A stretch of DNA of 64,000 nt. Origin: Larimichthys crocea. Lineage: Eukaryota > Chordata > Actinopteri > Sciaenidae. The position numbers were made by a program, and so were the translations under genes. The stretch spans positions 22,653,606 to 22,717,605 of the forward strand of contig NC_040017.1 in assembly GCF_000972845.2 (NCBI RefSeq), given 5' to 3'. Positions 63,089-64,000 of this stretch are shown one piece after another (positions within the stretch are counted from its first letter, which is position 1; the number at the start of each line of letters is the position of its first letter). Below the pieces are notes generated by a model. That model saw nothing but the letters and a program-made list of their open reading frames with translations. It searched no databases and was not told the DNA's origin.

Positions 63089-64000
63089 CAATGTTTAATT
63101 CATTATTTGATGAATATTGAGTCGTTGAATAATGAGGAATGGGAGCTACAGGATTAGAGTGCCTTCTGACTAGAGACTAGACTTCTAGAGTTTGTATAGT
63201 GGTTTATTATTCTCACCTAGTGTATGTAATGAATTGTAATATAATTAAACAATCCTCAGTTTAGTTGAATTAATTGTCAGGGAGAACTACCGATTACCTT
63301 AAATGTGCCTTAAATTACCTTAAATTGATTTGTACAAATGCAGATAGATCTGAAGATGCTGCATGGGGACCAATTTGATTTGTAGTTGGGGTTTTTTTAC
63401 ACCGGAAAGCAATCAAGACACAATAACAGCCACATTTCTCCTTCCTTCTTGACAAGGCTAACAATAATCCCTGGGAGGCTACACTGAGACACTGCACTAA
63501 ATCTCAAAGTAACACCTGTGTTGTGTAATCAGCAACAATGACATAAATACTGCTCTAAATTACGAAACTATGCCTGTAATGTCTGACAGCCAGATATCAG
63601 CTCCTCGCTAGTGACTGCATCATTTTGAGTTTTTGGGGACTTGTTTCTACCTTTTTTGTATATGTTTAATTAGAAATGTCTATATTTGCATAGAAAACTT
63701 GGAACTTTATGCTGATAAAATTAATTGACCTCATGACTGACCTGGGTGAAGTAAGGCCCAGCAAGTAGTAGCCAGCAGTAAGCAGCTGCTTCTCATCTTT
63801 CTCTACAAGCATGTGTGTTATGGCTCTGCTCTGATTGGGTATCACATAACCCCCTTGTATCTCCTAAGCCCGTTGAGACCGAGCTATAGGCATTGGCTGT
63901 TTTATTATTGCACTGCAGAGGTCTCTGCAATTTAATAGAATAGCTCATGGCAGAATACATTTTAAATGTATATCTGAACAGAAAGTTTTCAACTACAAGT

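Larger units (their letters stand above)
43713..64000 (+). other. dchs1: dchs1 intron 2 (at least 20 kb, continues beyond window)
   Basis: From the donor of the first coding exon to the window end I found no further cadherin exon: no reading frame with DXNDN motifs on the plus strand. The interval contains a MITE (48323-48665), a GAAA repeat (54045-54088), a GA repeat and many meaningless short ORFs. Long early introns are usual for dachsous and fat genes. Confidence 0.6.

Overview
This window looks like a piece of a teleost fish nuclear genome, probably a spiny-rayed (percomorph) species. The evidence is vertebrate genes with GT-AG introns, mostly short introns in two of them, vertebrate-type 5' leaders, and several repeats of kinds common in fish (LINE 3' ends with short tandem tails, a tRNA-derived SINE fragment, a pogo/Tigger-type MITE). 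I could not identify the species. Nothing here is bacterial or viral, and I found no CRISPR array, rRNA or convincing tRNA.

Layout. (1) Positions 1-5,150, minus strand: 5' half of scaf4, an RNA polymerase II CTD-binding factor; the rest of the gene lies beyond position 1. (2) 5,200-6,100: a repeat cluster in which a roughly 490-bp retroelement fragment has inserted into an older LINE 3' end, with an 8-bp target duplication. (3) 6,772-7,224, plus strand: mrap, a small three-exon gene for the melanocortin-2 receptor accessory protein. (4) 8,019-20,835, minus strand: a complete urb1 with 39 coding exons that I could join by reading frame, encoding about 2,260 residues of a nucleolar 60S ribosome assembly factor. 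(5) 20,836-35,950: about 15 kb with no gene that I recognise. (6) From about 35,950 to the window end, plus strand: the start of dchs1 (dachsous 1, a giant cadherin), with a probable non-coding first exon, a 5.5-kb intron, a 601-codon first coding exon (41,910-43,712) and then more than 20 kb of intron.

How the genes relate. scaf4, mrap and urb1 sit near one another in the same order on human chromosome 21q22, so the left part is ancient conserved synteny. The genes between SCAF4 and MRAP in humans (HUNK, MIS18A) are absent here. dchs1 is elsewhere in humans (11p15), so the urb1-dchs1 neighbourhood is a fish arrangement. The four genes do not form a pathway: they cover transcription termination, ACTH receptor trafficking, ribosome assembly and planar cell polarity.

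I found no undescribed biological system. The items most worth a second look are the nested retroelement with an intact empty-site paralogue, a possible one-base frame break in urb1 exon 15, the upstream ORF arrangements in front of mrap and dchs1, and the synteny junction. Exon boundaries were placed by hand from splice signals and frame continuity.
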